Positions 6,509 through 13,199 of a stretch of DNA of 22,479 bases are shown one piece after another. The stretch comes from a virus, in IMG/VR virus record IMGVR_UViG_3300021957_003578, positions 1 to 22,479 of that record. The stretch is one strand, 5' to 3'. Every line of letters begins with the position of its first letter. The first letter of the stretch is position 1. The translations under genes and the position numbers were made by a program. Under the pieces are notes generated by a model. The model was given only the letters and a program-made list of their open reading frames with translations. It was not told the origin of the DNA and did not search any database.

Positions 6509-7791
6509 ATTTAGAATATGTAATATCCGGATTAACTATGGGGATTGATGATCTTTATTATAATCCGAAAGTCGCTGCTCCTTATATTCATCACATGAAT
6601 CAAAAGATTTCAGACATGAATAATAAGTATGATGATCAGAATATGTCTATTTTGTTCAACGCTTTGACAGAAAGAAGACATGGTATAACTATGAATGAAA
6701 CAATGGGTGATTCATGGCATCGTATCTTCGCTGACTCTGGTGGGTTACAACTCGCGAGAACACCGACTAAAAACAATGCAGAGACTAGAGACGCGATCTA
6801 CAGACATCAAGCTCAGTATTCTGATGTAGCAATGATCTTTGATGAAATACCGATTGAATATGATCTGTCTCAGACAGGTGGTAATTCAATGAAAGCGGCG
6901 TTAACAGGTCGAAGATTTGTTCGTGATGATGTTATCAAGACAGCAGAAGCGACAAGAGACAATGTAAAGAGACAAATAGAAGTATTCAAAGAAATGGGTT
7001 CTAACACAAAAGTTATGTTGATTTCACAAGGTCAAGATGTAGATTCTTGGAGACAATATATTGAGACAATTTGTCAAGGATTAGATGATGAAGAAATAGA
7101 ACAAATGTGTACAGGTATATGTTTGGGTTCACAATGTAATGGTAATCATTTCGCTCATAGAATGGAAATGATTTATTCATCAAGAGAATATCAAGTACCT
7201 GATTCATTGAGAAAGAATATTCATTTACTTGGAGTCGGTAATCCGAACGCGTTGATGCCTTTTATTGTATCACCTGATTACTTTGATTATATTGAAAACT
7301 TATCTTATGATTCAAGTTCACACGCTTCATCATGGTTCTTTTCAAGATACAGAGATAAGAATTATAATCAGATAACACTAGAAGCACCGTTCAGAACTAA
7401 AAGATTATTATCAGACATTGTTCAAAATGATTTGAAACCTGTGATTGATGATATTATAAATGATCATAGAGAAGCTTTCGCTGAGTATGGTGTTAGTGAT
7501 TCAGATTTTATTATTAATGAATCAACAAAATGGTCTATACATAATGTAGAAAAAGATCGTAAGTTTATTCGACCTGGTGGTGAAGACGCTTACAGATTAT
7601 TAGTATGGTATTGGGTTACAAATACAGTTCAACATTTTATGGACGAGATCAATAGAAGACAACAGAATCCTGTAGATGAAACTGGTTTATCTACAATTAC
7701 TTCTTATGATGAATTTACAAGAAATTGGTTACCTCGACAAAGAGCACCACAAAAAGTACCAGAATATTGGCCAACGAGGTTAGATGTATGA
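6505..7791 (+). CDS. dpdA: DpdA-like DNA-guanine transglycosylase (TGT superfamily)
   Basis: The 428-residue protein has the order of motifs of queuine tRNA-ribosyltransferases in diverged form. These are ADSGGLQ with Asp77 (TGT DSGGFQ), IFDEIP at 111-116, LISQGQD at 173-178 (TGT VQG), GICLGSQCNG at 204-213, HLLGVGNP at 240-247, and YDSSSHAS with Asp269 in the position of the TGT nucleophile (FDxxxPTR). The tRNA-enzyme PTR and the zinc-binding cysteine site are not apparent. This fits DpdA enzymes, which exchange guanine in DNA for a 7-deazaguanine, better than a true tRNA enzyme. Its place directly after folE in a queD-queE-queC-folE run supports DNA hypermodification that protects against host nucleases. 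Confidence 0.85.
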   Translation: MNLEYVISGLTMGIDDLYYNPKVAAPYIHHMNQKISDMNNKYDDQNMSILFNALTERRHGITMNETMGDSWHRIFADSGGLQLARTPTKNNAETRDAIYRHQAQYSDVAMIFDEIPIEYDLSQTGGNSMKAALTGRRFVRDDVIKTAEATRDNVKRQIEVFKEMGSNTKVMLISQGQDVDSWRQYIETICQGLDDEEIEQMCTGICLGSQCNGNHFAHRMEMIYSSREYQVPDSLRKNIHLLGVGNPNALMPFIVSPDYFDYIENLSYDSSSHASSWFFSRYRDKNYNQITLEAPFRTKRLLSDIVQNDLKPVIDDIINDHREAFAEYGVSDSDFIINESTKWSIHNVEKDRKFIRPGGEDAYRLLVWYWVTNTVQHFMDEINRRQQNPVDETGLSTITSYDEFTRNWLPRQRAPQKVPEYWPTRLDV

Positions 7792-7910
7792 AAATTAAAA
7801 TAGAAATAGAAGTAGATACTTCAACAGATTTAGATGAAAGAGACGCGTTGTTAGATTTATTAACAACTGTTAAAGAACAACTTATGGGTGAATACTATGA
7901 AGAAGATTGA
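7788..7910 (+). CDS. Small acidic hypothetical protein (40 aa)
   Basis: The ATG at 7788 overlaps the dpdA stop (ATGA). The peptide starts with an alternating charged strand, MKIKIEIEVDTST, followed by an acidic amphipathic helix ending EYYEED. Its last codons overlap the phosphoribosyltransferase start by 14 bases. No family is recognised. Coupled overlaps at both ends support translation. Confidence 0.55.
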   Translation: MKIKIEIEVDTSTDLDERDALLDLLTTVKEQLMGEYYEED

Positions 7911-8367
7911 TAATAAAACTTATTACACCTGGTCTGAATACGCTAAAGATATTAGAGCTACAGATTGGATTAAATGTGATCATGTTATTGGTATCTATCG
8001 AGGTAGTCTAGGTATGGCTTCTCATATATCTAATATAAGAGGTGTACCTATGTCAATTATAGGACTTCAAACAAGAGACGGAAATGATAAAGATCCTATT
8101 TGGATGCATAACGCGTTACCAGAAGTATCGATAGGCGAATACGCTGAGGGTATGAATATATTAATAGTAGATGATATATACGACACAGGAACAACAATGA
8201 ATAAAGTTATAGACTTTGTTAAAAAACAACGAACTAAACCATCACCGATGCCTAATGTACTTGGTTATTGTTTATTCGGTCATGATAACTCAGACAATAT
8301 AGTCTATACTCATGAACATGATGGCTCTTGGATTGTATTTCCTTGGGAGTATCATGAATCCGTTTGA
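7897..8367 (+). CDS. Type I phosphoribosyltransferase, probably purine (xanthine/guanine/hypoxanthine) type
   Basis: The 156-residue protein carries the PRPP-binding loop ILIVDDIYDTGTT near residues 88-100, an early VIGIYRGSLGMA loop, and a C-terminal SWIVFPWEYHE. The FPWE ending is typical of xanthine-guanine type purine phosphoribosyltransferases. Such enzymes join a purine base to PRPP to give a nucleotide. It lies within the interruption between gp44 and gp62, after dpdA, so it may salvage guanine released by transglycosylation or supply guanine nucleotide for FolE. Both ideas are inference. I prefer the ATG at 7897 to an in-frame GTG at 7888. Confidence 0.85.
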   Translation: MKKIDNKTYYTWSEYAKDIRATDWIKCDHVIGIYRGSLGMASHISNIRGVPMSIIGLQTRDGNDKDPIWMHNALPEVSIGEYAEGMNILIVDDIYDTGTTMNKVIDFVKKQRTKPSPMPNVLGYCLFGHDNSDNIVYTHEHDGSWIVFPWEYHESV

Positions 8368-8728
8368 GTTTGTAAATTCAGTAACATACACTAAAAAAGA
8401 CATTATGACTGATATTAATGAGAGGGAGTACGCTCCGTTTCTTGTTAATAGATCAATATCTTATCATCAAGATTGTGTACTATACGCGAATGAAATGAAT
8501 CGTAGATTCGACATTTCTCATAAGTTACAATATCATTATTTACTAAATACCATTAGAAAAAGAAAAAGGTTCGCTAAATGGAGTAAACCTGAACTAGCAG
8601 ACGAATTGAAAGTCGTTATGGATTACTATGTAGTATCCCGAGAAAAGGCAGAAGAATATATAACTTTACTTACAAATAGAGAGATCGGGATTCTTAAAAC
8701 AAGAATGAATAAAGGTGGTATGAGATGA
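8354..8728 (+). CDS. 62: Clamp loader small subunit, T4 gp62 homologue
   Basis: The protein starts MNPFEFVNSVTYTKKDI and contains FLVNRSISYHQDCVLYANEMN, then a KRKRFAKWSKPE segment that aligns with the gp62 GKRYGKWAK motif. At 124 aa it is shorter than T4 gp62 (187 aa), but I recall marine T4-like phages carrying this compact form. gp62 is the non-ATPase clamp-loader subunit that joins four gp44 subunits. I chose the ATG at 8354, which has GGGAG five bases upstream and overlaps the phosphoribosyltransferase end by 14 bases, rather than an in-frame ATG at 8312 that lies deep in that gene. RegA follows by ATGA overlap, as in T4 order. Confidence 0.88.
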   Translation: MNPFEFVNSVTYTKKDIMTDINEREYAPFLVNRSISYHQDCVLYANEMNRRFDISHKLQYHYLLNTIRKRKRFAKWSKPELADELKVVMDYYVVSREKAEEYITLLTNREIGILKTRMNKGGMR

Positions 8729-9123
8729 GTTATGACATAGATAATATGTTAGAGATATCATTCAACGAGAATGATGATTTCCTCAAAATCAGAGAAACAT
8801 TAACAAGAATAGGAGTAGCTTCGAGAAAAGATCGTACGCTATATCAGTCTTGTCATATACTTCACAAAAGAAGTAAATATTATCTTGTACACTTCAAAGA
8901 ACTATTCGCTTTAGATGGTAAAGAATCATCAATTTCTGAAAATGACATAGCTAGAAGAAACGCTATAGCTAGACTATTAGAAGAATGGAAACTACTAAAG
9001 ATTGTCAAACCAGAACAAGCTTCAACACCATTGGCTCCGATGAGTCAGATCAAAGTATTACCTCATAAAGAAAAAAACGAATGGAGTCTTGTTGCTAAGT
9101 ATAACATTGGAGTAGCCAAATAG
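8725..9123 (+). CDS. regA: RegA translational repressor
   Basis: A 132-residue homologue of T4 RegA. DDFLKIRETLTRIGVASRKD corresponds to the T4 DFLKVKETLTRMGIANNKD segment, and TLYQSCHILHKRSKYYLVHF matches a second highly conserved block, followed by ARRNAIARLLEEW and a final WSLVAKYNIG. RegA binds the initiation regions of early phage mRNAs, including its own and those of gp44 and gp45, and blocks ribosome access. It overlaps gp62 by ATGA. In T4, DNA polymerase gene 43 follows regA directly; here it is about 12 kb away. Confidence 0.95.
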   Translation: MSYDIDNMLEISFNENDDFLKIRETLTRIGVASRKDRTLYQSCHILHKRSKYYLVHFKELFALDGKESSISENDIARRNAIARLLEEWKLLKIVKPEQASTPLAPMSQIKVLPHKEKNEWSLVAKYNIGVAK

Positions 9124-10502
9124 TGATAAAACAATTCGGTTCATTCTTACAAGAAGCCAAAGATTCAGAAAAATATAAACTATTACTCATATCAACTGAA
9201 ATGGGTGATAAAGCTATTACTGCTGAACGAATGGAAGAAGAAGCTAAAAAATTAGGTTATGACTATTACATAACTAAAATGGAAGGTACATTTATTCGTA
9301 AGTCAGACGATGGTGTCTGGACAGTACACAAAGAAGATGATGATAAAGGATTTGTTGTAAGTCCGTCAGATACAGTATGTTTTATTCGTGGTACACCTGA
9401 AAGAGATAGTTATTTAGACTTAGTATCTCAATTAGAAAGAGCTGGTATATGTGTAGTCAATAGTAGAGAATGTATGGAGTTAGCTTCAGATAAGTATCGT
9501 ACATATTTAAGACTACAAGAATACGGACTCAATCAACCAAAAACAGTTCTATTACCTAAATCTGATATCATAGAGAAAGCTGTTGAAGAATTAGATACAA
9601 AATTTCCAATCATTATGAAGACTCTTAGAGGTTCTAAAGGTGTTGGTGTTTTATTTATTGAATCAGAAAGAGCTCTTCAATCAATCGTACAATTATTATT
9701 TAAACAAGATAAACAATCAGATTTATTAATTCAAGAATATATTAAAACAGAGTTTGATGTTAGAGTATTAGTTCTTGGTGGTAAGATCATAGCTACAATG
9801 CGTCGAGATGTATTAGAAGGTGATTTCAGAAGTAACTATTCACAAGGTGCAGAAGTTACTACATACGATTTAACAGAGTTAGAAATAGAACAATGTCTAA
9901 GAGCAGCTAAAGCTATCGGTGGTTCATTTACAGCTGTAGATTTTATACCTTCGAAGAATCCGGAAAGTAAAGAACCTTATATATTAGAAGTTAATACTTC
10001 ACCTGGTACAGAGGGTATTGAGAAAGCGAACGATAAGAATATTGTCAAAGAAGTAATAGAATATTTTAATGATAAGTCTTTAAGATATACAACACCTTCA
10101 GAGTGTGGTTGGGAAGAAATTGTTGAACTCGGACACTTTGGATTAGTCACAGCCAAGTTCGATACAGGTAATTATAAATATCCTGTAATGCATGCAGAAG
10201 ATATCGAAGTTAAAGGTAATAAAGTAACATTCAATAACGGACACAAAACAATCACTACTAAAGTCAAAGGTAAATATACTTCTGTTACAGGTGGTGGTGA
10301 AGACGAAAGATTACTCATAGAAGATGAATTCGTATTTGCTGGTAAAAACTATGGTATCGTTGAGTTCGGATTAGACGATAGAAGTAGAATGGGTACAGAT
10401 GTACTCCTCAATAGAAAGATTATGTCGCGGTTAAATGTCATTGTTAACCCACAAAGAAAGTATGTAGTCACTACAAAATTCACAAAAAAAGTTCAAGATT
10501 AG
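9123..10502 (+). CDS. RimK-like ATP-grasp ligase fused to a retropepsin-like (RimB/DUF785-type) domain
   Basis: Residues about 20-310 form a RimK-type ATP-grasp enzyme: INSR-like VVNSRECMELASDKYRT, FPIIMKTLRGSKGVGV with the ATP-binding lysine, LIQEYI, DVRVLVLGGKI, the Mg-binding ILEVNTSPG, and GIEKA. RimK enzymes add amino acids such as glutamate to a protein C-terminus. Residues about 329-452 resemble the ATP-dependent zinc protease/RimB family. Here GWEEIVEL leads into a KFDTGN aspartyl motif (347-349), followed by TGGGEDERLLI and a DRSRMGTDVLLNRKIM block. The two functions are normally separate genes in bacteria; here they are one 459-residue chain. The start is GTG at 9123 overlapping the regA stop, with GGAG ten bases upstream. 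Confidence 0.85.
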   Translation: MIKQFGSFLQEAKDSEKYKLLLISTEMGDKAITAERMEEEAKKLGYDYYITKMEGTFIRKSDDGVWTVHKEDDDKGFVVSPSDTVCFIRGTPERDSYLDLVSQLERAGICVVNSRECMELASDKYRTYLRLQEYGLNQPKTVLLPKSDIIEKAVEELDTKFPIIMKTLRGSKGVGVLFIESERALQSIVQLLFKQDKQSDLLIQEYIKTEFDVRVLVLGGKIIATMRRDVLEGDFRSNYSQGAEVTTYDLTELEIEQCLRAAKAIGGSFTAVDFIPSKNPESKEPYILEVNTSPGTEGIEKANDKNIVKEVIEYFNDKSLRYTTPSECGWEEIVELGHFGLVTAKFDTGNYKYPVMHAEDIEVKGNKVTFNNGHKTITTKVKGKYTSVTGGGEDERLLIEDEFVFAGKNYGIVEFGLDDRSRMGTDVLLNRKIMSRLNVIVNPQRKYVVTTKFTKKVQD

Positions 10503-10505
10503 TCA

Positions 10506-10521
10506 AAAACTGTTATAAATA
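10506..10521 (+). promoter_or_regulatory. T4-type late promoter
   Basis: TATAAATA at 10514-10521 equals the T4 late promoter consensus and sits in the gap after the RimK-like gene. Together with the preceding eight bases it forms a 16-base string (AAAACTGTTATAAATA) repeated exactly at 18936-18951, which argues for function. It would drive the small membrane gene at 10549 and the Fe-S carrier gene. Confidence 0.75.
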
Positions 10522-10548
10522 CTATAGCAAACCAAAAAAGGAGAAAAT

Positions 10549-10710
10549 ATGGTAGATTTCATTAAGGCTCGATTAGCCGAAAGAACATCATGGGACGGTA
10601 TTGCTATTTGTGGAATGTCACTTTTAGTAATCTGTGCAGCACCTCTTGTCAAATTATTGGCATGGCCTGCTTTAGTTTATGGACTTTGGACAATCTATTC
10701 AGAAGAATAA
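10549..10710 (+). CDS. Small membrane protein (53 aa)
   Basis: The ATG follows an AAGGAG ribosome site by six bases and lies about 28 bases after a late-promoter motif. The peptide is MVDFIKARLAERTSWDG, then a hydrophobic stretch from about residue 18 to 48 that can cross the membrane once or twice, ending YSEE. The next gene starts GTG directly after the TAA, implying coupling. It is unrecognised; holin-like size and late expression are compatible with a membrane role, but I do not claim holin function. Confidence 0.7.
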   Translation: MVDFIKARLAERTSWDGIAICGMSLLVICAAPLVKLLAWPALVYGLWTIYSEE

Positions 10711-11034
10711 GTGATTGTTGAGTTGACAGACGAAGCAATAGTCAAGCTTCAAGAAAAGACAAACTCTAACTCAAATAAGAACATTCGTATCGGAGTTAAG
10801 GGTAGTGGTTGTAGCGGTTACGCGTATGAATTTGATTTTTTACGAGGAGAACCCGAAGAAGACGATTTTGAATTAAACTACGGTGAATTCAGTCTCTGGA
10901 TCAATCAACCTTCAGTTGCCTATTTAGACGGCATGACTCTTGATTATCAATATCAAGGTATCAACGAAGGATTTACATTTATCAATCCAAACGCGAAAGC
11001 GTATTGTGGTTGTGGTGAGTCTTTTACAATATAA
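10711..11034 (+). CDS. A-type iron-sulfur carrier (IscA/HesB/ErpA family)
   Basis: The 107-residue protein has the three conserved cysteines of A-type carriers: GSGCSGYAYEF near residue 33 and the C-terminal NPNAKAYCGCGESF. It would bind or pass on [2Fe-2S] or [4Fe-4S] clusters during Fe-S protein maturation. Phage copies are known in marine T4-like phages (from memory). A phage client in this window could be the radical-SAM QueE. The start is GTG at 10711, one codon after the upstream TAA, with the family N-terminus (VELTDEAIVKLQE) directly following. A terminator hairpin follows the stop. Confidence 0.92.
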   Translation: MIVELTDEAIVKLQEKTNSNSNKNIRIGVKGSGCSGYAYEFDFLRGEPEEDDFELNYGEFSLWINQPSVAYLDGMTLDYQYQGINEGFTFINPNAKAYCGCGESFTI

Positions 11035-11037
11035 ATA
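11030..11037 (+). promoter_or_regulatory. Possible late promoter motif at the end of the Fe-S carrier gene
   Basis: TATAAATA overlaps the stop codon of the Fe-S carrier gene. It matches the late consensus, but transcription from it would meet the terminator at 11053-11080 almost at once, so it is probably chance or a minor start. Confidence 0.25.
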
Positions 11038-11052
11038 GTTAAGATTATGACG

Positions 11053-11080
11053 AAAGGGTTCCTTCTAGGAACCCTTTTTT
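11053..11080 (+). terminator. Strong intrinsic terminator
   Basis: A perfect 10-bp stem (AAAGGGTTCC with GGAACCCTTT) closes a five-base loop, and the downstream arm ends in a run of six T, of which the last three lie beyond the stem. It separates the RimK-like/Fe-S operon from the curli-like operon. Confidence 0.9.
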
Positions 11081-11081
11081 G

Positions 11082-11089
11082 TATAAATA
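11082..11089 (+). promoter_or_regulatory. T4-type late promoter of the curli-like operon
   Basis: TATAAATA lies two bases after the terminator and 22 bases before the first ATG of the operon, a good late-promoter geometry. No other promoter is visible before 17651, so it probably drives all eight genes from 11112 onward. Confidence 0.75.
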
Positions 11090-11111
11090 CTAGTGTAGAA
11101 ATGGAGATTGC

Positions 11112-11405
11112 ATGGAAATATTTGAACTGATAATGGAAGTTGGAGCTCCCGTAGCGGGTGCTTTAGTGATGGGTTATTTCATATTCTTAATACTAAAACA
11201 GATTTTAGGTGGTTTAGTTGATTCAATTAGTACACTTACAATGTTTTGTAAGAGTTTAGAGACAAGAGTTAGTACAATGAATAACGAAATGATCAAGATA
11301 GACTTGTTAGTAAGTAGTTCTTTAGAACTTACTCCTCCGATTGACCGTGTAGCTAGAGCTAGTAACTTCGTAGAAGACGGTAAAATTGATGCTAGGAGAG
11401 ACTAA
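11112..11405 (+). CDS. Membrane-anchored coiled-coil protein A (97 aa)
   Basis: One transmembrane helix (about residues 10-33, containing VMGYFIF) is followed by a helical stretch with heptad-like spacing (residues 38-72) and a polar tail. A GGAG ribosome site lies five bases upstream of the ATG. It is similar in layout and in several positions to the next gene product: G-x-P-(hydrophobic)-MGYFI, then L..R...+..-MI.., so the two look like diverged tandem copies. As the first gene of the curli-like operon it may be an inner-membrane accessory; the function is unknown. Confidence 0.8.
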   Translation: MEIFELIMEVGAPVAGALVMGYFIFLILKQILGGLVDSISTLTMFCKSLETRVSTMNNEMIKIDLLVSSSLELTPPIDRVARASNFVEDGKIDARRD

Positions 11406-11707
11406 TGCCTGATTTAATTGAAACCGATCCTACGATTGTACAACTAATTAATGACTATGGATTCCCAATCATACTTGCCGTTGGTATGGGATATTTCATA
11501 TACTATGTTTGGCAATTTATTTCAAACGAATTAGAACCTGAGATTGAAAAGATGCATTTTCAATTAATTAGATTAATAGATCAAGTAAGAATGCTTGATC
11601 AAGACATGATTAGATTACAACAAAAGGTTAATGTTGTATTAGAATATAGAGAAAGACAGAAATTTTTAGAAGAAAACGAAGTCCCTGTAGAACGAAAGAA
11701 GAAATGA
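11405..11707 (+). CDS. Membrane-anchored coiled-coil protein B (100 aa)
   Basis: An N-terminal polar segment is followed by one transmembrane helix (about 19-40, with VGMGYFIYYVW), then a coiled-coil-like helix (about 42-80, LIRLIDQVRMLDQDMIRLQQKV) and a basic end. It starts within a TAATG overlap with protein A and ends with an ATGA overlap with csgF. Similar one-helix proteins with an MIRL-type coil occur in marine T4-like phages (from memory, unnamed). Its position just before csgF suggests a partner role in secretion or an inner-membrane scaffold. Confidence 0.8.
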   Translation: MPDLIETDPTIVQLINDYGFPIILAVGMGYFIYYVWQFISNELEPEIEKMHFQLIRLIDQVRMLDQDMIRLQQKVNVVLEYRERQKFLEENEVPVERKKK

Positions 11708-12276
11708 AAAATCTTATAGATAAAATATTACACACGAAATTTCATATAGCTTGGCCTTTCGGTATATTGGGTGTATTAATAGTAATTTTAATAAGTATAC
11801 TTAGTACAGAGATACGAGCTGATGAACTAACACATAAATTTAAGAGTCCAAGTTTCAGTGGTATTAGTACATCATCTCATTATTTGACGATTGAGAACCA
11901 AGAAAAGTCAAGACGAGATGCTATACAAAAAGACATAGAATCAGCTATATTGGCCGCTCAGAGAGAAGCTGAGAATACTACAATGGCTAAGTTCATGAGG
12001 AATTTAGAAAGTAGAATATATTCACAACTCTCAAAACAGTTAGTAGAATCATTATTTAAACAATGTGATTTAACAATAGATCCAGCGTGTGTACAAGCTA
12101 CATTTGGTAGTTTTGCTTTAGAAGGTAATACAATATCATATCAAAAGACAGCATGTGACACGACAACAATGGAAGGTTGTGTCTTAGGAGAAGAAGTTAT
12201 TGTATTAACGATTATTGATGAAGACGGAACTGAAACAATAATAACAATACCAATAGGTAACGGTACATTTGGGTAG
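11704..12276 (+). CDS. csgF: CsgF-like curli assembly factor
   Basis: A long signal/anchor (residues about 17-34) leads to a likely cleavage after IRA, then DELTHKFKSPSFSG. This matches the mature N-terminus of CsgF (TFQFRNPNFGG), the part that inserts into the CsgG channel as a second constriction. A helical middle (residues 60-115) and a C-terminal beta segment with VIVLTIIDEDGTETIITI complete the usual CsgF plan, in a protein longer (190 aa) than E. coli CsgF (138 aa). Extra features are two cysteine pairs (C-x7-C in CDLTIDPAC and CDTTTMEGC), absent from the E. coli protein. It directly precedes csgG. Confidence 0.82.
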   Translation: MKNLIDKILHTKFHIAWPFGILGVLIVILISILSTEIRADELTHKFKSPSFSGISTSSHYLTIENQEKSRRDAIQKDIESAILAAQREAENTTMAKFMRNLESRIYSQLSKQLVESLFKQCDLTIDPACVQATFGSFALEGNTISYQKTACDTTTMEGCVLGEEVIVLTIIDEDGTETIITIPIGNGTFG

Positions 12277-12281
12277 TGAGT

Positions 12282-13199
12282 ATGTTTAGAAATTTATTTC
12301 TAATATCTCTACTAGGGTTAATGGCTAGTTGTGCTTCTGTAGTACCATTAAATGGTATTGGAGATGAGAACTGTTTAAAAATGGTAGAGTGTGTTGAAGC
12401 ACCGATAACTGTAGAGTTACCGACACATAAGAAATTATTAAATCTACCACCCGCTACAGAAAAACCTGTTATAGCAGTTTATAAGTTTTTAGATAAAACA
12501 GGTCAAAGAAAACAGAAAGGTGACGCTGCTATGTTTAGTACAGCAGTATCACAAGGTGCTGAAACAATGTTAATAGATGCATTGAAAACAGCTGGAGATG
12601 GAAATTGGTTTAGAGTAGTTGAGAGAGTCGGAATAGATCACTTAACTAGAGAAAGACAAATAGTAAGATCAACTAGAGAAGCTTATCAAGACGAAACAAA
12701 GTTAGCTCCTATGTTGTTCGCTGGAATTATTCTTGAAGGTGGGATTATTGGGTATGATACCAATATTGAAACTGGAGGGAGAGGAGCGAGGTATCTCGGT
12801 GTAGGTAGTCAACAAGCCTATCGTAGAGATATAGTAACCGTTCATCTAAGAGCCGTAAGTGTTCTAACAGGTGAAATTTTGTTAAATGTACAGACATCAA
12901 AGACGATTTTATCGGTCGCTCAAGGTTATGATGTTTTTAGATTTGTTGAATTAGATACCCAACTTGTAGAAATAGAAGATGGTATGACCGAGAATGAGAG
13001 TGTAACCAGAAGTGTAAGATCAACGATTGAAGCTGCTGTTTACGAATTAATTCTTCAAGGAGATGAAAGAGGTTTCTGGTCTATTAGATGGCCAGTTAAT
13101 GATGAAATGATTAAAGACGAAGTTCGTGAAATCATGGAAGAAGTTGAAATCATTGTAGTTGAAGAAGAAGAAAAAGAAATAAAGAGGAAAAACAAATGA
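12282..13199 (+). CDS. csgG: CsgG-like outer-membrane curli secretion channel (lipoprotein)
   Basis: A lipoprotein signal (MFRNLFLISLLGLMASC, Cys17 as lipidation site) precedes a CsgG domain that aligns with E. coli CsgG over its length. Matching segments are VAVYKFLDKTGQRK (VSVYNIQDETGQFK), FSTAVSQGAETMLIDALK, WFRVVERVGIDHLTRERQIVR, EGGIIGYDTNIETGG-GARYLG (EGSIIGYESNVKSGGVGARYFG), TGEILLNVQTSKTILS and VFRF. CsgG forms a nonameric beta-barrel that exports unfolded curlin subunits from the periplasm. At 305 aa it has an extra acidic/lysine-rich C-terminus (residues about 270-305) and a C-x5-C pair after the lipid cysteine. I prefer ATG 12282; GTG 12276 is possible. Confidence 0.93.
   Translation: MFRNLFLISLLGLMASCASVVPLNGIGDENCLKMVECVEAPITVELPTHKKLLNLPPATEKPVIAVYKFLDKTGQRKQKGDAAMFSTAVSQGAETMLIDALKTAGDGNWFRVVERVGIDHLTRERQIVRSTREAYQDETKLAPMLFAGIILEGGIIGYDTNIETGGRGARYLGVGSQQAYRRDIVTVHLRAVSVLTGEILLNVQTSKTILSVAQGYDVFRFVELDTQLVEIEDGMTENESVTRSVRSTIEAAVYELILQGDERGFWSIRWPVNDEMIKDEVREIMEEVEIIVVEEEEKEIKRKNK

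Noticed and set aside
6505-7791. Ordinary tRNA-guanine transglycosylase (Tgt).
   Set aside because: The nucleophile motif is YDSSSHAS, not FDxxxPTR, the zinc-binding cysteine cluster is missing, and the genomic context is DNA modification; DpdA-like fits better.
10173-10180. TATAAATA late-promoter word inside the RimK-like gene.
   Set aside because: It lies in coding sequence (Asn-Tyr-Lys-Tyr codons), points into the same gene and has no gene start behind it; probably chance.
11112-11707. Holin pair.
   Set aside because: Each has one membrane helix and a long coil, but there is no lysis gene nearby (lysozyme is 9 kb away) and they sit in the secretion operon, so I do not call them holins.
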